Below are positions 39,690-49,572 of a stretch of 64,000 bases of DNA, in pieces. Location of the stretch: contig CALBAK010000026.1 of the NCBI GenBank assembly GCA_937926445.1, positions 186,001 to 250,000 on the forward strand, in the 5' to 3' direction. The translations under genes were made by a program, and so were the position numbers. The notes beneath the pieces were generated by a model. That model had not been told where the DNA came from. It made no database searches and saw nothing but the letters and a program-made list of their open reading frames with translations. Position 1 is the first letter of the stretch; every line of letters begins with the position of its first letter. Source of the stretch: an uncultured Alphaproteobacteria bacterium. GTDB taxonomy: Bacteria > Pseudomonadota > Alphaproteobacteria > Geminicoccales > Geminicoccaceae.

Positions 39690-40811
39690 TCAGGACATCA
39701 GCCCGGCCAGAAACTCGACGATCTTGAGGTGCACGAGATCGTTCCAGGTCGCGAACAGCATCAGGCTCAACACCATGGCGAGACCCATGCGGAAGGCGAT
39801 CTCCTGGCTGCGCTCGGTCAAGGGCCGCCCGCGCACCGCCTCGACCGCGTAGAGCGCCAGATGGCCGCCGTCCAGCATCGGGATCGGGAAGAGGTTGATC
39901 AACCCGAGATTGATCGACAGCACGGCCGTGAACCAGAGCGCCGGCACAACCCCGTCCTTGGCGATCTCGCCCGACATCTGGGCGATCCGCAGTGGCCCGC
40001 CGAGTTCCTGCGTGCCGCGCGCCCCCACCACCATCTCGTAGAGGCCCTTCAAGGTGCCGCCGATCATCCGACCGGTCTCGACCACCGCCTCGACCACGGC
40101 CTCGCCCGGACCCGCCCGGCGGAACTCGACCCCGGCCCGGCTCACCCCGATGAGGCCGATCCGGTGCACCCCTCCGAAGCGGTCCTTTAGCACGCTCAGA
40201 CCCGGGGTCACGGTGACGACCAGCTCCTCGCCGTCGCGGCGGAGCGTGAAGGCGAGCGGAATCTCGGGGCTCGCTCGAACGATCGTCTGCAGTTCCTCGA
40301 AGCTCGCCACCGGCCGGCCGTCGACCGCGAGGATCCGATCGCCGGGCCGCAAGCCCGCCGCCGCGGCCGGGCTGTCCGGCTGGACCGCACCGATCTCGGC
40401 CGGGGTTAAGGGGCGGCCGCTGAGCACGAACAGGACGGCGAGCAACAGGATCGCGAAGAGGAAATTGGCGCCCGGGCCGGCCGCCACCACGGCCGCCCGC
40501 CGCCCCACACTCTGCGCCTGGAAGCTCTCGGGATCGCCGGCCGCCGCGAGGTCGGGCGTGGTGCTCGTGGCATCCGCGTCGCCCAGCATCTTGACGTAGC
40601 CGCCGAGTGGGACGGCCGCGAACTTCCAGCGCGTGCCGCGCCGGTCGGTGAAGCCGAACAGCTCCGGCCCGAAGCCGATCGAGAACACCTCGACCCGGAT
40701 CCCGCAGGCCCGCGCCACCCGGTAGTGGCCCCACTCGTGCACGAACACGACGATCGAGAGAATGATCAGGAAGGGGATCAGGTACTGCCCCACGAGACCC
40801 ACGAGGTCCAT
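39690..40811 (-). CDS. rseP: Site-2 intramembrane zinc metalloprotease RseP
   Basis: Multi-pass inner-membrane protease that cleaves anti-sigma factors in envelope stress signalling. Active site HEWGH in VFVHEWGHYRVARACGI, the second motif NLFPIPMLDGGHLALYAVEA near the C-terminus, FSIGFGPELFGFTDRRGTRW, and one PDZ domain in the middle. 373 aa. GTG 40814 precedes ATG 40811; GGAGG lies four bases before the ATG, which is preferred. It sits in its usual place between dxr and bamA. Confidence 0.96.
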   Translation of the reverse strand: MDLVGLVGQYLIPFLIILSIVVFVHEWGHYRVARACGIRVEVFSIGFGPELFGFTDRRGTRWKFAAVPLGGYVKMLGDADATSTTPDLAAAGDPESFQAQSVGRRAAVVAAGPGANFLFAILLLAVLFVLSGRPLTPAEIGAVQPDSPAAAAGLRPGDRILAVDGRPVASFEELQTIVRASPEIPLAFTLRRDGEELVVTVTPGLSVLKDRFGGVHRIGLIGVSRAGVEFRRAGPGEAVVEAVVETGRMIGGTLKGLYEMVVGARGTQELGGPLRIAQMSGEIAKDGVVPALWFTAVLSINLGLINLFPIPMLDGGHLALYAVEAVRGRPLTERSQEIAFRMGLAMVLSLMLFATWNDLVHLKIVEFLAGLMS

Positions 40812-40823
40812 CACCCCTCCGTT

Positions 40824-42068
40824 TCAGCGATCACCCGTCGGGTGGCCGGATCCGATGCGCACCTCGGCCAGACGCCGCGCCTCGAGGTCGCAGGCCAGCA
40901 CGGCCTCGAGGGAGCCGGTCGGCGCGTCCTCCAGGCTCTCCAGCACGCTCTCGACCGTGCGCACGATGTCGAGGAAGCCGATGCGCCGGGCGAGGAACGC
41001 CGCGACCGCCACCTCGTTGGCGGCGTTGAGAATAGTAGGGGCCGCTCCACCCCGCCGCAAGGCGCGCCGGGCGAGCGCGAGCGCGGGGAACCGGTGCTCG
41101 CTCGGCGGCTCGAAGTCGAGCCGACCGACCGCCGCGAGATCGAGCCGCGGCGCGGCGGTGGCGAGCCGGCTCGGCCAGCCGAGCGCATGCGCGATCGGGA
41201 TCCGCATGTCGGGCGCACCGAGCTGGGCGAGCAGCGAGCCGTCCGTGAACGCCACGAGGCTGTGGACGATCGACTGCGGATGGACGATCACCTCGATGCG
41301 CGGCTCGGGCACGCCGAACAGCCGTTCTGCCTCGATGATCTCGAGGCCCTTGTTCATCATGGTGGCGCTGTCGACGCTGATCTTGGCCCCCATCGACCAG
41401 TTCGGGTGCGCGACCGCCTGTTCGGGCGTGGCCCGCCCCATGGCCTCGAGCGACCAGGTCCGAAACGGCCCGCCCGAGGCCGTGAGGATCAGCCGCTCGA
41501 CCGCGTCGGGCGCGGCGCCTCCCAGCGCCTGGAAAATCGCGTTGTGCTCCGAATCGACCGGCAGCAGCACCGCTCCGGCCCGGCGCGCGGTCTCGAGCAC
41601 GAGCGGCCCGGCCGAGACCAGCGGCTCCTTGTTGGCGATCGCGACGATCGCACCCCGGCCGAGCGCGGCGAGCGTGGGCGCGAGCCCGGCCACACCCACG
41701 ATCCCGGCCATCACCCATTCCGCCGGCCGCAGCGCCGCCTCGATCAGCCCCGCTTCACCCGCCGCCGCCTCGATGCCGGTGCCGGCGAGCGCCTCGACGA
41801 GCCCGCGATAGGCGCCGGGATCGGCCACCACGGCGAGCTTCGCCCGGTGGGCCCGAGCGAGGGCCGCGAGCGCCGCCACGTTGCGCCGTGCGGTGAGCGC
41901 CTCGACCCGGTAGAGCTTCGGCCGCTCGGCCAAGAGCGCCATGGTGCTGCGCCCGATCGAACCCGTCGCCCCGAGCACCGTGACGCTGCGCGGCCGCTCG
42001 GGGGAGGGCGGCGGCCGCCCGCGCGCGGCCGAGCCGCCGATCGGAAGACGGGGCGCCTGCCCGCTCAT
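40824..42068 (-). CDS. dxr: 1-deoxy-D-xylulose-5-phosphate reductoisomerase
   Basis: First committed step of the MEP isoprenoid pathway. 414 aa. NADPH motif [80 protein letters not shown] (metal and substrate site), and [17 protein letters not shown] are all present. ATG 42068 overlaps the cdsA stop (ATGA). A proline/arginine-rich 20-residue extension precedes the core. Confidence 0.97.
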   Translation of the reverse strand: MSGQAPRLPIGGSAARGRPPPSPERPRSVTVLGATGSIGRSTMALLAERPKLYRVEALTARRNVAALAALARAHRAKLAVVADPGAYRGLVEALAGTGIEAAAGEAGLIEAALRPAEWVMAGIVGVAGLAPTLAALGRGAIVAIANKEPLVSAGPLVLETARRAGAVLLPVDSEHNAIFQALGGAAPDAVERLILTASGGPFRTWSLEAMGRATPEQAVAHPNWSMGAKISVDSATMMNKGLEIIEAERLFGVPEPRIEVIVHPQSIVHSLVAFTDGSLLAQLGAPDMRIPIAHALGWPSRLATAAPRLDLAAVGRLDFEPPSEHRFPALALARRALRRGGAAPTILNAANEVAVAAFLARRIGFLDIVRTVESVLESLEDAPTGSLEAVLACDLEARRLAEVRIGSGHPTGDR

Positions 42069-42880
42069 CGGCCGAGCGCCAGGAGGAGGGCGAGGGTCGG
42101 AGTCGCCACCAGGAGCCCGTCGATCCGATCGAGGATGCCGCCGTGGCCGGGCAGGAGCGTGCCGCTGTCCTTCACCCCGGCCCGCCGCTTGAGCCAGGAT
42201 TCGAACAGATCCCCCGCTTGTGCGACGAGCGCCAGCACACCGGCCAGGAGGCCTCCCGCGGCGGGCGGCCAGTCGAGGGCCGGGGCAGCCAGGGCCCCCA
42301 CGAGCACAGCCCCGGCGAACCCGCCCCAAAGTCCCGCCCAGGTCTTGCCCGGGCTGATCGCGGGCGCGAGCCGGGCGCCGCCGATCGTCCGGCCGGCGGC
42401 GTAAGCGAGGGTGTCGGTCGCTGCCACCACCGCGATCAGCCAGAGGACGAGCGCGGCCCCGCGCGGCTCCTGGCGCAGCCAGAGGAGAAGGGCCGTGGGT
42501 GCGCCCAGATAGAGGACCCCGAGCCCCGTCAGGTGCGGCACACCGCCCGGCAGGAGGGCCGCTATCGCGGCCGCGAGCGGGGCACCCAGGATCAAGATCG
42601 GCCAGGCGAGCCGCTCGACACCCCAAGCGACGGCCAGCGCCGCGCTGCCACCCGCCAGCAGCGGGGCGAGGAAGAGCAGGGCGCGGCCGGCGGAGGAGAC
42701 GCCGGTCGCGAGCGCCGCCCATTCGCGGGCGGCGAGCGCCAGTCCCAGGAGCACGAGCAGCGCGAGCCAGGGACCGCCGAGGAGGACGGCACTGGCCGCC
42801 AGGGTCGCCAGCACCAGCCCCGAGGCGATCCGCCGCGAGAGCGTCGGGTCGTGCCGGCGCTCAGCCCGGTCGGGCGCCAT
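42065..42880 (-). CDS. cdsA: Phosphatidate cytidylyltransferase
   Basis: Makes CDP-diacylglycerol for phospholipid synthesis. 271 aa with about seven hydrophobic segments. The C-terminal family signature appears as [27 protein letters not shown], preceded by [14 protein letters not shown] and [12 protein letters not shown]. It overlaps the end of uppS by 20 bases and the start of dxr by four. Confidence 0.96.
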   Translation of the reverse strand: MAPDRAERRHDPTLSRRIASGLVLATLAASAVLLGGPWLALLVLLGLALAAREWAALATGVSSAGRALLFLAPLLAGGSAALAVAWGVERLAWPILILGAPLAAAIAALLPGGVPHLTGLGVLYLGAPTALLLWLRQEPRGAALVLWLIAVVAATDTLAYAAGRTIGGARLAPAISPGKTWAGLWGGFAGAVLVGALAAPALDWPPAAGGLLAGVLALVAQAGDLFESWLKRRAGVKDSGTLLPGHGGILDRIDGLLVATPTLALLLALGR

Positions 42881-43613
42881 AGCGCCGCTCGCGGCGGCCG
42901 AACTCGCCGATCGCCGCCGCGAGGTGCTCCTCGGTGAAGTCGGGCCAGCCGATCGGCAGGAAGACGAGTTCGGTATAGGCGAGCTGCCAGAGCAGGAAGT
43001 TGGAGATCCGCTGCTCGCCCGAGGTGCGGATCAACAGATCAGGGTCGGGTACGTCGCCGGCGTAGAGCGCGCGGGCGAACAGCCGCTCGTCGATCTCGGC
43101 GGGATCGAGCCGGTGCTCCCGCACCGCGAGGGCGATCTCGCGTGCCGCCCGCACGATCTCTTGGCGGCCGCCATAGTCGAGAGCGATCACGAGGTCGAGC
43201 CGGGTGTGGTGCCGGGTACGCTCCTCGGCCCGCTCGATCAGCTCGACGATGTCGCGGTCGAGCCGCGCCCGCTCGCCGATCACCCGCAGCCGCACCCGAT
43301 TCTCGACGAGCGCGTCGATCTCCTTCTGCAAATAAAACCGCAGGAGCCGCATCAGCTCGCCGATCTCGCTCGGCGGCCGCCGCCAGTTTTCGCTCGAGAA
43401 GGCGAACAGGGTCAGATAGCGGATCCCGAAGCGGACGGAGCCCTCGACCGCGCGGCGGACCGCCCGGGCCCCCTCGCGATGGCCGGCCACGGTCGGCAGG
43501 CCGCGGGCCCGCGCCCAACGACGGTTGCCGTCCATGATGATTGCGACATGGACGGGCAGGCTTCCCGCCGCCGGCTCGGGCGGGCGCGCCTGGACGGCGG
43601 CGAGCGCGCTCAT
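42861..43613 (-). CDS. uppS: Undecaprenyl diphosphate synthase
   Basis: cis-Prenyltransferase making the C55 lipid carrier for peptidoglycan and other surface polymers. 250 aa. Motifs: HVAIIMDGNRRWARARGLP (catalytic Asp), GHREGARAVRRAVE, LTLFAFSSENWRRP, IALDYGGRQEIVRAA, and DPDLLIRTSGEQRISNFLLWQ. The start touches the frr stop (TGATG). Confidence 0.98.
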   Translation of the reverse strand: MSALAAVQARPPEPAAGSLPVHVAIIMDGNRRWARARGLPTVAGHREGARAVRRAVEGSVRFGIRYLTLFAFSSENWRRPPSEIGELMRLLRFYLQKEIDALVENRVRLRVIGERARLDRDIVELIERAEERTRHHTRLDLVIALDYGGRQEIVRAAREIALAVREHRLDPAEIDERLFARALYAGDVPDPDLLIRTSGEQRISNFLLWQLAYTELVFLPIGWPDFTEEHLAAAIGEFGRRERRYGARPG

Positions 43614-44176
43614 CAGACCTGCCGAATGTCCTTCTCTTTTTGCTCGAGCAGCTTGTTGATCGCGTCGATGTGGCGGTCGGTGAGCTTCTGGATCTCGTCG
43701 CCGATCCGCTTGTACTCCTCGTCGGAGAGGTGGCTCTCCTTGTCGGCCCGCTTGAGCTGGTTCAAGCCCTCGTGTCGCAGGTTGCGCACCGCCACCCGGG
43801 CCTGCTCGGCATATTTGTGGGCGGCCTTGACGAGCTCGTTGCGCCGTTCCTGGGTTAGCTCCGGCAAGGGCACCCTGAGCGTCTGGCCCTCGGTCACCGG
43901 GTTGAGCCCGAGCCCGGCGCCGCGGATCGCCTTCTCGACCGCCTTGACGAGGCCGCGGTCCCAGACGTTGACGAGCAGCATCCGGGGCTCCGGCACGCTG
44001 ATCGAAGCGAGCTCCTTCAAGGCCATGTGGCCGCCGTAGGCCTCGACCTGGACGGGCTCGAGGAGGTTGGCGTTGGCCCGCCCGGTCCTGAGCCCCTGCA
44101 GTTCCTTTCTGAGCGCCTCGACGGCCCCGTCCATCCGTCGGGCGAGCTCCTTGAGGTCGGGTGCCTGGGCACTCAT
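43613..44176 (-). CDS. frr: Ribosome recycling factor
   Basis: Splits post-termination ribosomes with EF-G. 187 aa with the family text [86 protein letters not shown] and a charged C-terminal helix. ATG 44176 overlaps the pyrH stop (ATGA). Confidence 0.98.
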   Translation of the reverse strand: MSAQAPDLKELARRMDGAVEALRKELQGLRTGRANANLLEPVQVEAYGGHMALKELASISVPEPRMLLVNVWDRGLVKAVEKAIRGAGLGLNPVTEGQTLRVPLPELTQERRNELVKAAHKYAEQARVAVRNLRHEGLNQLKRADKESHLSDEEYKRIGDEIQKLTDRHIDAINKLLEQKEKDIRQV

Positions 44177-44931
44177 GCCGCCTCCTCCATGATGATCGTG
44201 TGCGGCCCCTCTCCTCGGACGGCGCGGGCGAAGGCGCCCGGGGCGTGCACCGAGAAGACGATGATCGGGATCCGGCTCTCGCGGGCCAGCGCGATCGCCG
44301 AGGCGTCCATCACCTTGAGGTCCTGGGCCAGCACCTCGAGATAGCTCAGCCGCTCGAAGCGCCGGGCGGTGGGGTCGCGCTTGGGATCGGCCGAGTAGAC
44401 GCCGTCCACCTGGGTGCCCTTGAGGATGCAGTCGCAGCCGGTCTCGGCGGCCCGCAATGCCGCGGCGGTGTCGGTGGTGAAGAACGGGTTGCCGGTGCCG
44501 GCGGCGAAGATGACCACCCGGCCCTTCTCGAGGTGCCGCACCGCCCGCCTTCGGATGTAGGGCTCGCAGACCGCGCTCATCGGGATGGCCGACATCACCC
44601 GGGTCGGGATGCCGGTCTGCTGCTCGATCACGCTCTGTACGGCGAGCGCGTTGATGACCGTGCCGAGCATGCCCATGTAGTCGGCGGTGGCGCGCTCGAC
44701 GCCGGCGGCGGCGAGCGTGCTGCCGCGCACGATGTTGCCGCCGCCGATCACCATGCAGATCTGCACGCCCAGGGCGTGCACCGACGCCACGTCGGCCGCG
44801 AGGCGGCGCAGCACGTTGCGGTCGTGGCCGTACTCGCGCTCGCCGAGCAGCGCCTCGCCCGACATTTTGAGGAGCACGCGGCGGAAGTGCGGCGCCGTCG
44901 CAGAACCCGCCTCCCGCTCCCCCATCGCCAC
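44173..44931 (-). CDS. pyrH: UMP kinase
   Basis: Bacterial hexameric UMP kinase (UMP to UDP), an amino-acid-kinase fold. 252 aa: [97 protein letters not shown] 44931 and ATG 44925 are both possible starts. It lies 18 bases after tsf. Confidence 0.97.
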   Translation of the reverse strand: MAMGEREAGSATAPHFRRVLLKMSGEALLGEREYGHDRNVLRRLAADVASVHALGVQICMVIGGGNIVRGSTLAAAGVERATADYMGMLGTVINALAVQSVIEQQTGIPTRVMSAIPMSAVCEPYIRRRAVRHLEKGRVVIFAAGTGNPFFTTDTAAALRAAETGCDCILKGTQVDGVYSADPKRDPTARRFERLSYLEVLAQDLKVMDASAIALARESRIPIIVFSVHAPGAFARAVRGEGPHTIIMEEAA

Positions 44932-44949
44932 GCGCTCCCACCCTCGGGA

Positions 44950-45876
44950 TCAGGACCGGGTCAGCTTGGCGACCTCGGCCGCCAGATCGCTGCTCTCCTT
45001 CTCGATCCCCTCGCCGAGCTGCAAGCGCACGAAACCGGTCACGGTGATCGGCGCGCCGACCGCCTTGGCCGCAGCCGCCACCACCTCCTTGACCCGCTTG
45101 TCCGGGTCGACGACGAAGGCCTGCTCCATGAGCACCGCCTCCTCGTAGAACTTCCGCAGCCGACCCTCGACCATCTTGGCGACGATCGGCTCGGGCTTGC
45201 CCGAGGCGCGCGCCTGCTCGGCGAAGATCGCCCGCTCGCGCTCGACCACCGCCGGATCGAGTCCGGCGGGCTCGACGGCCCGCGGGTTGGCGGCCGCCAC
45301 GTGCATGGCGAGCTGCTTGCCGAGCTCGGCCAGGGCCGAAGGCGGCGCGCTCGACCGCAGGCCCACGAGCACGCCGAGCTTGCCGAGCCCGACCGCCACC
45401 TGGTTGTGGACGTAGCCCGCGACCACGCCCTCGCCGACCTCGAGGAAGGCGGTCCGGCGCAGGTTCAAATTCTCGCCGATCACCGCGATCGCCTGGGTGA
45501 TCTCGTCGGCCACCGTCCGCCCGGTCGCCGAGACGACCATGCGCTTCAAGGCCTCGACGTCGCCCTTCGCACCCGGGGCGAGCCCGGCGATGTGGCGGAC
45601 CAGCTGCTGGAAGGTCTCGTTGCGAGCGACGAAGTCGGTCTCCGAATTGACCTCGACGAGGGCGCCCACGGTGCCCTCGAGCCGGAGACCGATCAGACCT
45701 TCGGCCGCCACCCGGCCGGCCTTCTTGGCCGCCGCGGCGAGGCCTTTCTTCCTGAGCCAGTCGGTGGCCGCCTCGATGTCGCCGCCGCTCTCCTCGAGCG
45801 CGCGTTTGCAGTCCATCATGCCGGCCCCGGTGAGCTCGCGCAGCTGCTTGACCAGGGAGGGGGTGATCGCGCTCAT
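44950..45876 (-). CDS. tsf: Translation elongation factor Ts
   Basis: Nucleotide exchange factor for EF-Tu. 308 aa: N-terminal UBA-like module [21 protein letters not shown], then [46 protein letters not shown], and the C-terminal [17 protein letters not shown] with [22 protein letters not shown]. It follows rpsB after 64 bases. Confidence 0.98.
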   Translation of the reverse strand: MSAITPSLVKQLRELTGAGMMDCKRALEESGGDIEAATDWLRKKGLAAAAKKAGRVAAEGLIGLRLEGTVGALVEVNSETDFVARNETFQQLVRHIAGLAPGAKGDVEALKRMVVSATGRTVADEITQAIAVIGENLNLRRTAFLEVGEGVVAGYVHNQVAVGLGKLGVLVGLRSSAPPSALAELGKQLAMHVAAANPRAVEPAGLDPAVVERERAIFAEQARASGKPEPIVAKMVEGRLRKFYEEAVLMEQAFVVDPDKRVKEVVAAAAKAVGAPITVTGFVRLQLGEGIEKESSDLAAEVAKLTRS

Positions 45877-45940
45877 GCTCGAACCGCTCTCGCTCGTAGC
45901 TGTCGGGCCCGGCGCCCCCGGGGCGCCTTCGGTCGGTGGG

Positions 45941-46741
45941 TCAGTGCGCCCGGACCTCGGCCGCCGGCTCCTCGGCCGGCACCATCGGCTCCTCCGGCAA
46001 CAGCTCCTCGACCGGCTGTTCGATCGCGCCGATGTCGACGCCGCTCGAGACCATCTCGGCCTGGATGCCGTCGAGCACCGCACCGACCGCCAGATCGCAA
46101 TAGAGGTGGATGGCCCGGCTGGCATCGTCGTTGCCCGGGATCGGGTAGCGGATGCCGCGCGGGTCGCTGTTGGTGTCGCAGACCGCGACCACCGGGATGC
46201 CGAGCTTGTTGGCCTCCTGGATCGCGATCGCCTCCTTGATCGTGTCGATCACGAAGAGGATGTCGGGCAGCCCGCCCATGTCTTTAATGCCGCCGAGGGC
46301 CCGCTCGAGCTTCTCGCGTTCGCGCTGGAGATGGAGCAGCTCCTTCTTGGTCCGTCCGGCCTGGGCCTCGGAGGTCTGCGCCTCGAGCTCGCGCAGCCGG
46401 CGGATCGACTGGCTGATGGTCTTCCAGTTCGTGAGCATGCCGCCGAGCCAGCGATGGTTGACGTAGTACTGGCCCGAGCGCCGCGCCGCCTCGGCGATCG
46501 GCTCCTGCGCCTGCCGCTTGGTCCCCACGAACAGCACGCGACCGCCGCCCGCCACCGTGTCCCTGAGCGCCATCAGCGCCCGGTGCAGCATCGGCACCGT
46601 CTGGGTCAGGTCGATGATGTGCACACCGTTGCGGACGCCGTAGATGTAGGGCGCCATACGCGGGTTCCAGCGCCGCGTCTGGTGACCGAAATGCACGCCG
46701 GCCTCGAGGAGCTGGCGCATGGTGAAGGTGGGGAAGGCCAT
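45941..46741 (-). CDS. rpsB: 30S ribosomal protein S2
   Basis: Ribosomal protein bound at the back of the small subunit. 266 aa: [114 protein letters not shown] 46741 begins at the conserved [11 protein letters not shown]. An acidic Glu/Pro tail of about 25 residues ends the protein. It is the first gene of the long minus-strand block. Confidence 0.98.
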   Translation of the reverse strand: MAFPTFTMRQLLEAGVHFGHQTRRWNPRMAPYIYGVRNGVHIIDLTQTVPMLHRALMALRDTVAGGGRVLFVGTKRQAQEPIAEAARRSGQYYVNHRWLGGMLTNWKTISQSIRRLRELEAQTSEAQAGRTKKELLHLQREREKLERALGGIKDMGGLPDILFVIDTIKEAIAIQEANKLGIPVVAVCDTNSDPRGIRYPIPGNDDASRAIHLYCDLAVGAVLDGIQAEMVSSGVDIGAIEQPVEELLPEEPMVPAEEPAAEVRAH

Positions 46742-46855
46742 GGCCCGAGAATCCGCTTCGTTCCGGTTGATCCGCCGCGGGTGAGCACCCGGCCGGGCCG
46801 GGCACCGGAAACAGGGCGCGCCAGTGCCGCCCACACCCGCGTGTGAGGTCCGCCG

Positions 46856-47263
46856 CTATCTACAGGCGGCGCCCCTCCGTGACAAGCGCCGCCGATGCCA
46901 GCGGTGGAGCAGCGGTGCGAGAATTCCCTCGTAGACGAGCAGCGCGAGGGAGCGGACACCCGGCAGGCGGACGAACCGGGCGAGCAGCCGCCAGCCCGGC
47001 AGTCGGGCCCAGAGTGCCGCAAACGCGTCGACCCCGGCGAGCAGCCGGCCTCCCTCCACCAGGTGCAGCCGACGCGCCGCCCGGTCCGGGTCGAGCTCGA
47101 GCCCGGCCAGGCGCGGCTCGGCCCGGCTGGCGTCGAGGAAGGCGAGGGCGATGCCCGATCGCCGGGCGAGCCGGCGGTAGGCCTCGATCTCGCGCGAACA
47201 GATCGGGCAGCTGCCGTTGTAGACGACGAGCGGCGCCTCCGGCGGCGCGGCCTTCGGGCTCAC
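46856..47263 (-). CDS. DCC-family thiol-disulfide oxidoreductase-like protein (DUF393)
   Basis: Small protein of 135 aa with the DCC start LVVYNGSCPICSREIEAYRRLA (CxxC) and the rest of DUF393: LAFLDASRAEP, LVEGGRLLAGVDAFAALWARLPGWRLLARF and a hydrophobic C-terminus. Members are presumed redox proteins, but few are characterised. GTG 47263 overlaps the stop of the P450 gene (GTGA), so the two are translated together. Confidence 0.85.
   Translation of the reverse strand: MSPKAAPPEAPLVVYNGSCPICSREIEAYRRLARRSGIALAFLDASRAEPRLAGLELDPDRAARRLHLVEGGRLLAGVDAFAALWARLPGWRLLARFVRLPGVRSLALLVYEGILAPLLHRWHRRRLSRRGAACR
46857..46885 (-). promoter_or_regulatory. rpsB: Sigma-70-type promoter for rpsB-tsf-pyrH-frr
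   Basis: On the minus strand TTGTCA (46885-46880), exactly 17 bases, then TAGATA (46862-46857), about 115 bases before rpsB. It overlaps the 3' end of the DCC gene. The leader between it and rpsB contains the small hairpin CACACCCGCGTGTG (46832-46845), placed where S2 leaders are often autoregulated; that role is only inferred. Confidence 0.7.
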
Positions 47264-48657
47264 GGGCGCGGCCGCAGCCGGAACGCCGGCCGCCGGTCCG
47301 GATGCGTGGTCACCACCGCCACCGGCAGGACCCGACGCGGGCCCACGAGCTCGAGCCGATGGCGGGCCAGCAGCACCGTCAGCACCGCACAGGCCTCGAC
47401 CAGCGCGAACTGGGCGCCGATGCACACCCGGGGGCCGATCCCGAAGGGCAGATAGGCGAACCGGTCGACGGCCGGCGCACCGGGCAGGAAGCGGCGCGGG
47501 TCGAACCGGTCGGGCTCGCTCCAGAGCCGCTCGTGCCGGTGCAGCACCCAGGGGGCGACGACGACGAGATCGCCCGCTGCCAGGGCATGGCCCGCGACCT
47601 CGTCCGCCTCCCTGGCCTCGCGGACGATCGTGAAGGCCGGCGGATAGAGCCGGAGCGCTTCCTGGAGCACCGCCCGCAGGAGCGGGAAGGCGCCCGCCTC
47701 GGTCGCCCCCGTGGCCGGCGCCCGGCCGCTCGCCTCCTTCGCCGCCTCCTCCTGAACCTCCGCTGCGAGCGCCAGGAGATAGGCCGACCAGAAGAGCGCG
47801 AGGGCGGTCGTCTCGTGGCCGGCGATCAGGAACGTGGCGATCTGGTCGAGGAGTTCGCGCTCCGAGAAGCCGCGCCCGGTCTCGGGATCGCGGGCGGAGA
47901 CCAGCGCATCGAACAGATCGGCCGGCGGGTCGGCCACCCCGCGCGCCCGCCGTTCGGCGACGATCTCGGCCACGAGCGCGAACCAGGAGCGGCCGAGCCT
48001 CCGGCGCAGGACCTCGGCCGGGCTCGGCCAGCCGCGCGGCAGGGCGAGATCGAGCGGCGAGGGGCGGGCGAGCCGGGTCGCGTACCGGTCGAGCCGCTCG
48101 CGCAACCGGCGCGTGTAGGGCTCGAGTGTCTGCGAGAACAGCGCCTCCCCGGCGATCTCGAGGGCGAGCTCCTGGAACAGCGCCAAGAGATCGACGATCC
48201 GCCGGCCCTCCCGCTCCAACCGGTCGAGCGCGGCGGCCGTACGACGGGTGGCGATCGCCGCCACGAGGCCGAGGCTCCGGGGCGCGAAAGCGGGGGCGGC
48301 GGTGCGCCTCTGAAAGCGCCAGGCCTCGCCCTCGGCCAGGAATAGGCCGTCGCCGATCATCGGGTGGAGGATGCGCAACGTCGCCGGCGTGCGCCCGTAG
48401 GCCCCGGCATTGTCCACCAGTACGCGACGAATCGCCGCCGGCTCGTTGAGGAGAAGGCTCTGCCGGCCGAGGAAGGGCCCGGCGAGCACCGGCTCCCGAT
48501 AGGCCGGCTCGCCCCAGGTCGAAAGCGCGTTGCGGCGCAGCTGGAGAAGCGTTCGCCATTGCGGCCGCGGCACCGGCAGCGGCCGCGGACGCGGCGGTCG
48601 CGGCAGCACCCATCCCACCCCGTGTCCGGCACCGTCCGCCAGCGTCGCCGCCGTCAT
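47260..48657 (-). CDS. Cytochrome P450
   Basis: Haem monooxygenase of about 465 aa. I-helix oxygen-binding motif FLIAGHETTALALFW, K-helix ExxR in LQEALRLYPPAF, PERF-like DRFDPRRFLPG, and the haem-binding Cys in FAYLPFGIGPRVCIGAQFALVEA. The text is closest to class II-like/CYP102-CYP110-type soluble forms rather than camphor-type ones. GTG 48681 is in frame, but ATG 48657 has GGGAGCGGAGCG upstream and is preferred. The substrate and the redox partner are unknown; no ferredoxin or reductase is nearby, only the coupled DCC protein. Confidence 0.92.
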   Translation of the reverse strand: MTAATLADGAGHGVGWVLPRPPRPRPLPVPRPQWRTLLQLRRNALSTWGEPAYREPVLAGPFLGRQSLLLNEPAAIRRVLVDNAGAYGRTPATLRILHPMIGDGLFLAEGEAWRFQRRTAAPAFAPRSLGLVAAIATRRTAAALDRLEREGRRIVDLLALFQELALEIAGEALFSQTLEPYTRRLRERLDRYATRLARPSPLDLALPRGWPSPAEVLRRRLGRSWFALVAEIVAERRARGVADPPADLFDALVSARDPETGRGFSERELLDQIATFLIAGHETTALALFWSAYLLALAAEVQEEAAKEASGRAPATGATEAGAFPLLRAVLQEALRLYPPAFTIVREAREADEVAGHALAAGDLVVVAPWVLHRHERLWSEPDRFDPRRFLPGAPAVDRFAYLPFGIGPRVCIGAQFALVEACAVLTVLLARHRLELVGPRRVLPVAVVTTHPDRRPAFRLRPRP

Positions 48658-48799
48658 CGCTCCGCTCCCGAGTCTCGCCACGCTTCCTTACGCACCGCAC
48701 CGGCCCTCGGGTCAACCCGCCGTCGGATCGCCCTCGCCCTCGACCCTCGGGGCTTCCTCCGGCTGCCCGGCCGGCCCGGGGGTCCTCGCTCACGGTCCC

Positions 48800-49510
48800 G
48801 AGCGGCCGCTCGCTCGCGCACCGCCCGAGCGCGGGCGGGCAAAGGTCGAGCACGAGGTCGACCCGGGTCGCGAGCACCTCGGGCTCGAGGGCGTCGACGT
48901 CGACGAGCTCCACGTGCATCCGGGCGCGGGCCGCCGGGGTGCGGCTCGCGCGGAACGGGGTGTCGCGCGCGTCGAGCGGCTCGCTCGCCCCCTCGAGCCG
49001 GCTCGGGAGCCGGCCGGTTCCGGGCAAGACGACCGCCACGTGGATGTGCGGCGTGCTACCGGGACGGGGCCGCGGGCGGATCGTGCGGAAGCGGAAGGCG
49101 CCCGCGGCTTTGCCAGGCGTCCGCCCGTGCCTCGCCGAGCCGGATGGTCCCGCCCCCGGCCGGGGGCCCGCGGGTGGCGACGGACCCCGTTCGCGTCGTG
49201 CTGCCGGATCTCGAGCAGGGCCTCGAGCGGGGCCGCCCGCGGCGATCGGGCACCCGGCCCTCGAGGTGCGCCACACGCCGGAGTGCGCGGGCGGCCTTCC
49301 CTTCGACCCGCCGGAGATCGTGGTCGCGGTTGGCCGCCAGGCTCACCGGGTGCAAGGGCCCTCGGTCCGGCCGGGGGTGGGGACGAGCGGACCGTCGACT
49401 GCCGCCGCGGAGCCGACGGCCGCGAAGCCCCCGAACCCCGGGGCCGCGGTTCGCCGAACGATCGCCACCTCCGAGGTCCTTCCCTGCGCCTCGGCATTCC
49501 GACGCGAGCG
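48800..49510 (-). pseudogene. Intradiol ring-cleavage dioxygenase (protocatechuate/catechol type), decayed
   Basis: The minus strand carries, in order but across three frames, a signal-like start (FGGFAAVGSAAAVDGP), LVPTPGRTEGP, HPVSLAANRDHDLRRVEGKA, VAHLEGRVPDRRGRP, LEALLEIRQHDANGV (EIWQ-D-NG in the family), GEARADAW, AGAFRFRTIRPRPRPG, STPHIHVAVVLPGTGRLPSR, and RDTPFRASRTPAARARMHVE. This is the layout of secreted intradiol dioxygenases, including the iron-ligand region TPHIH. At least three frameshifts are needed to join it, so it is dead. Nothing else recognisable lies between the P450 and the binding protein. Confidence 0.75.
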
Positions 49511-49572
49511 CAGGGAAAGGGCAGTGCGGATCCGCGCCGGCCGGGTACGTCCACACCCGGCCGGCCGGTCGA

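Noticed and set aside
46832-46845. CACACCCGCGTGTG as a terminator for the DCC gene
   Set aside because: The stem is only five base pairs and no T-run follows on the minus strand. A role in the rpsB leader is as likely.
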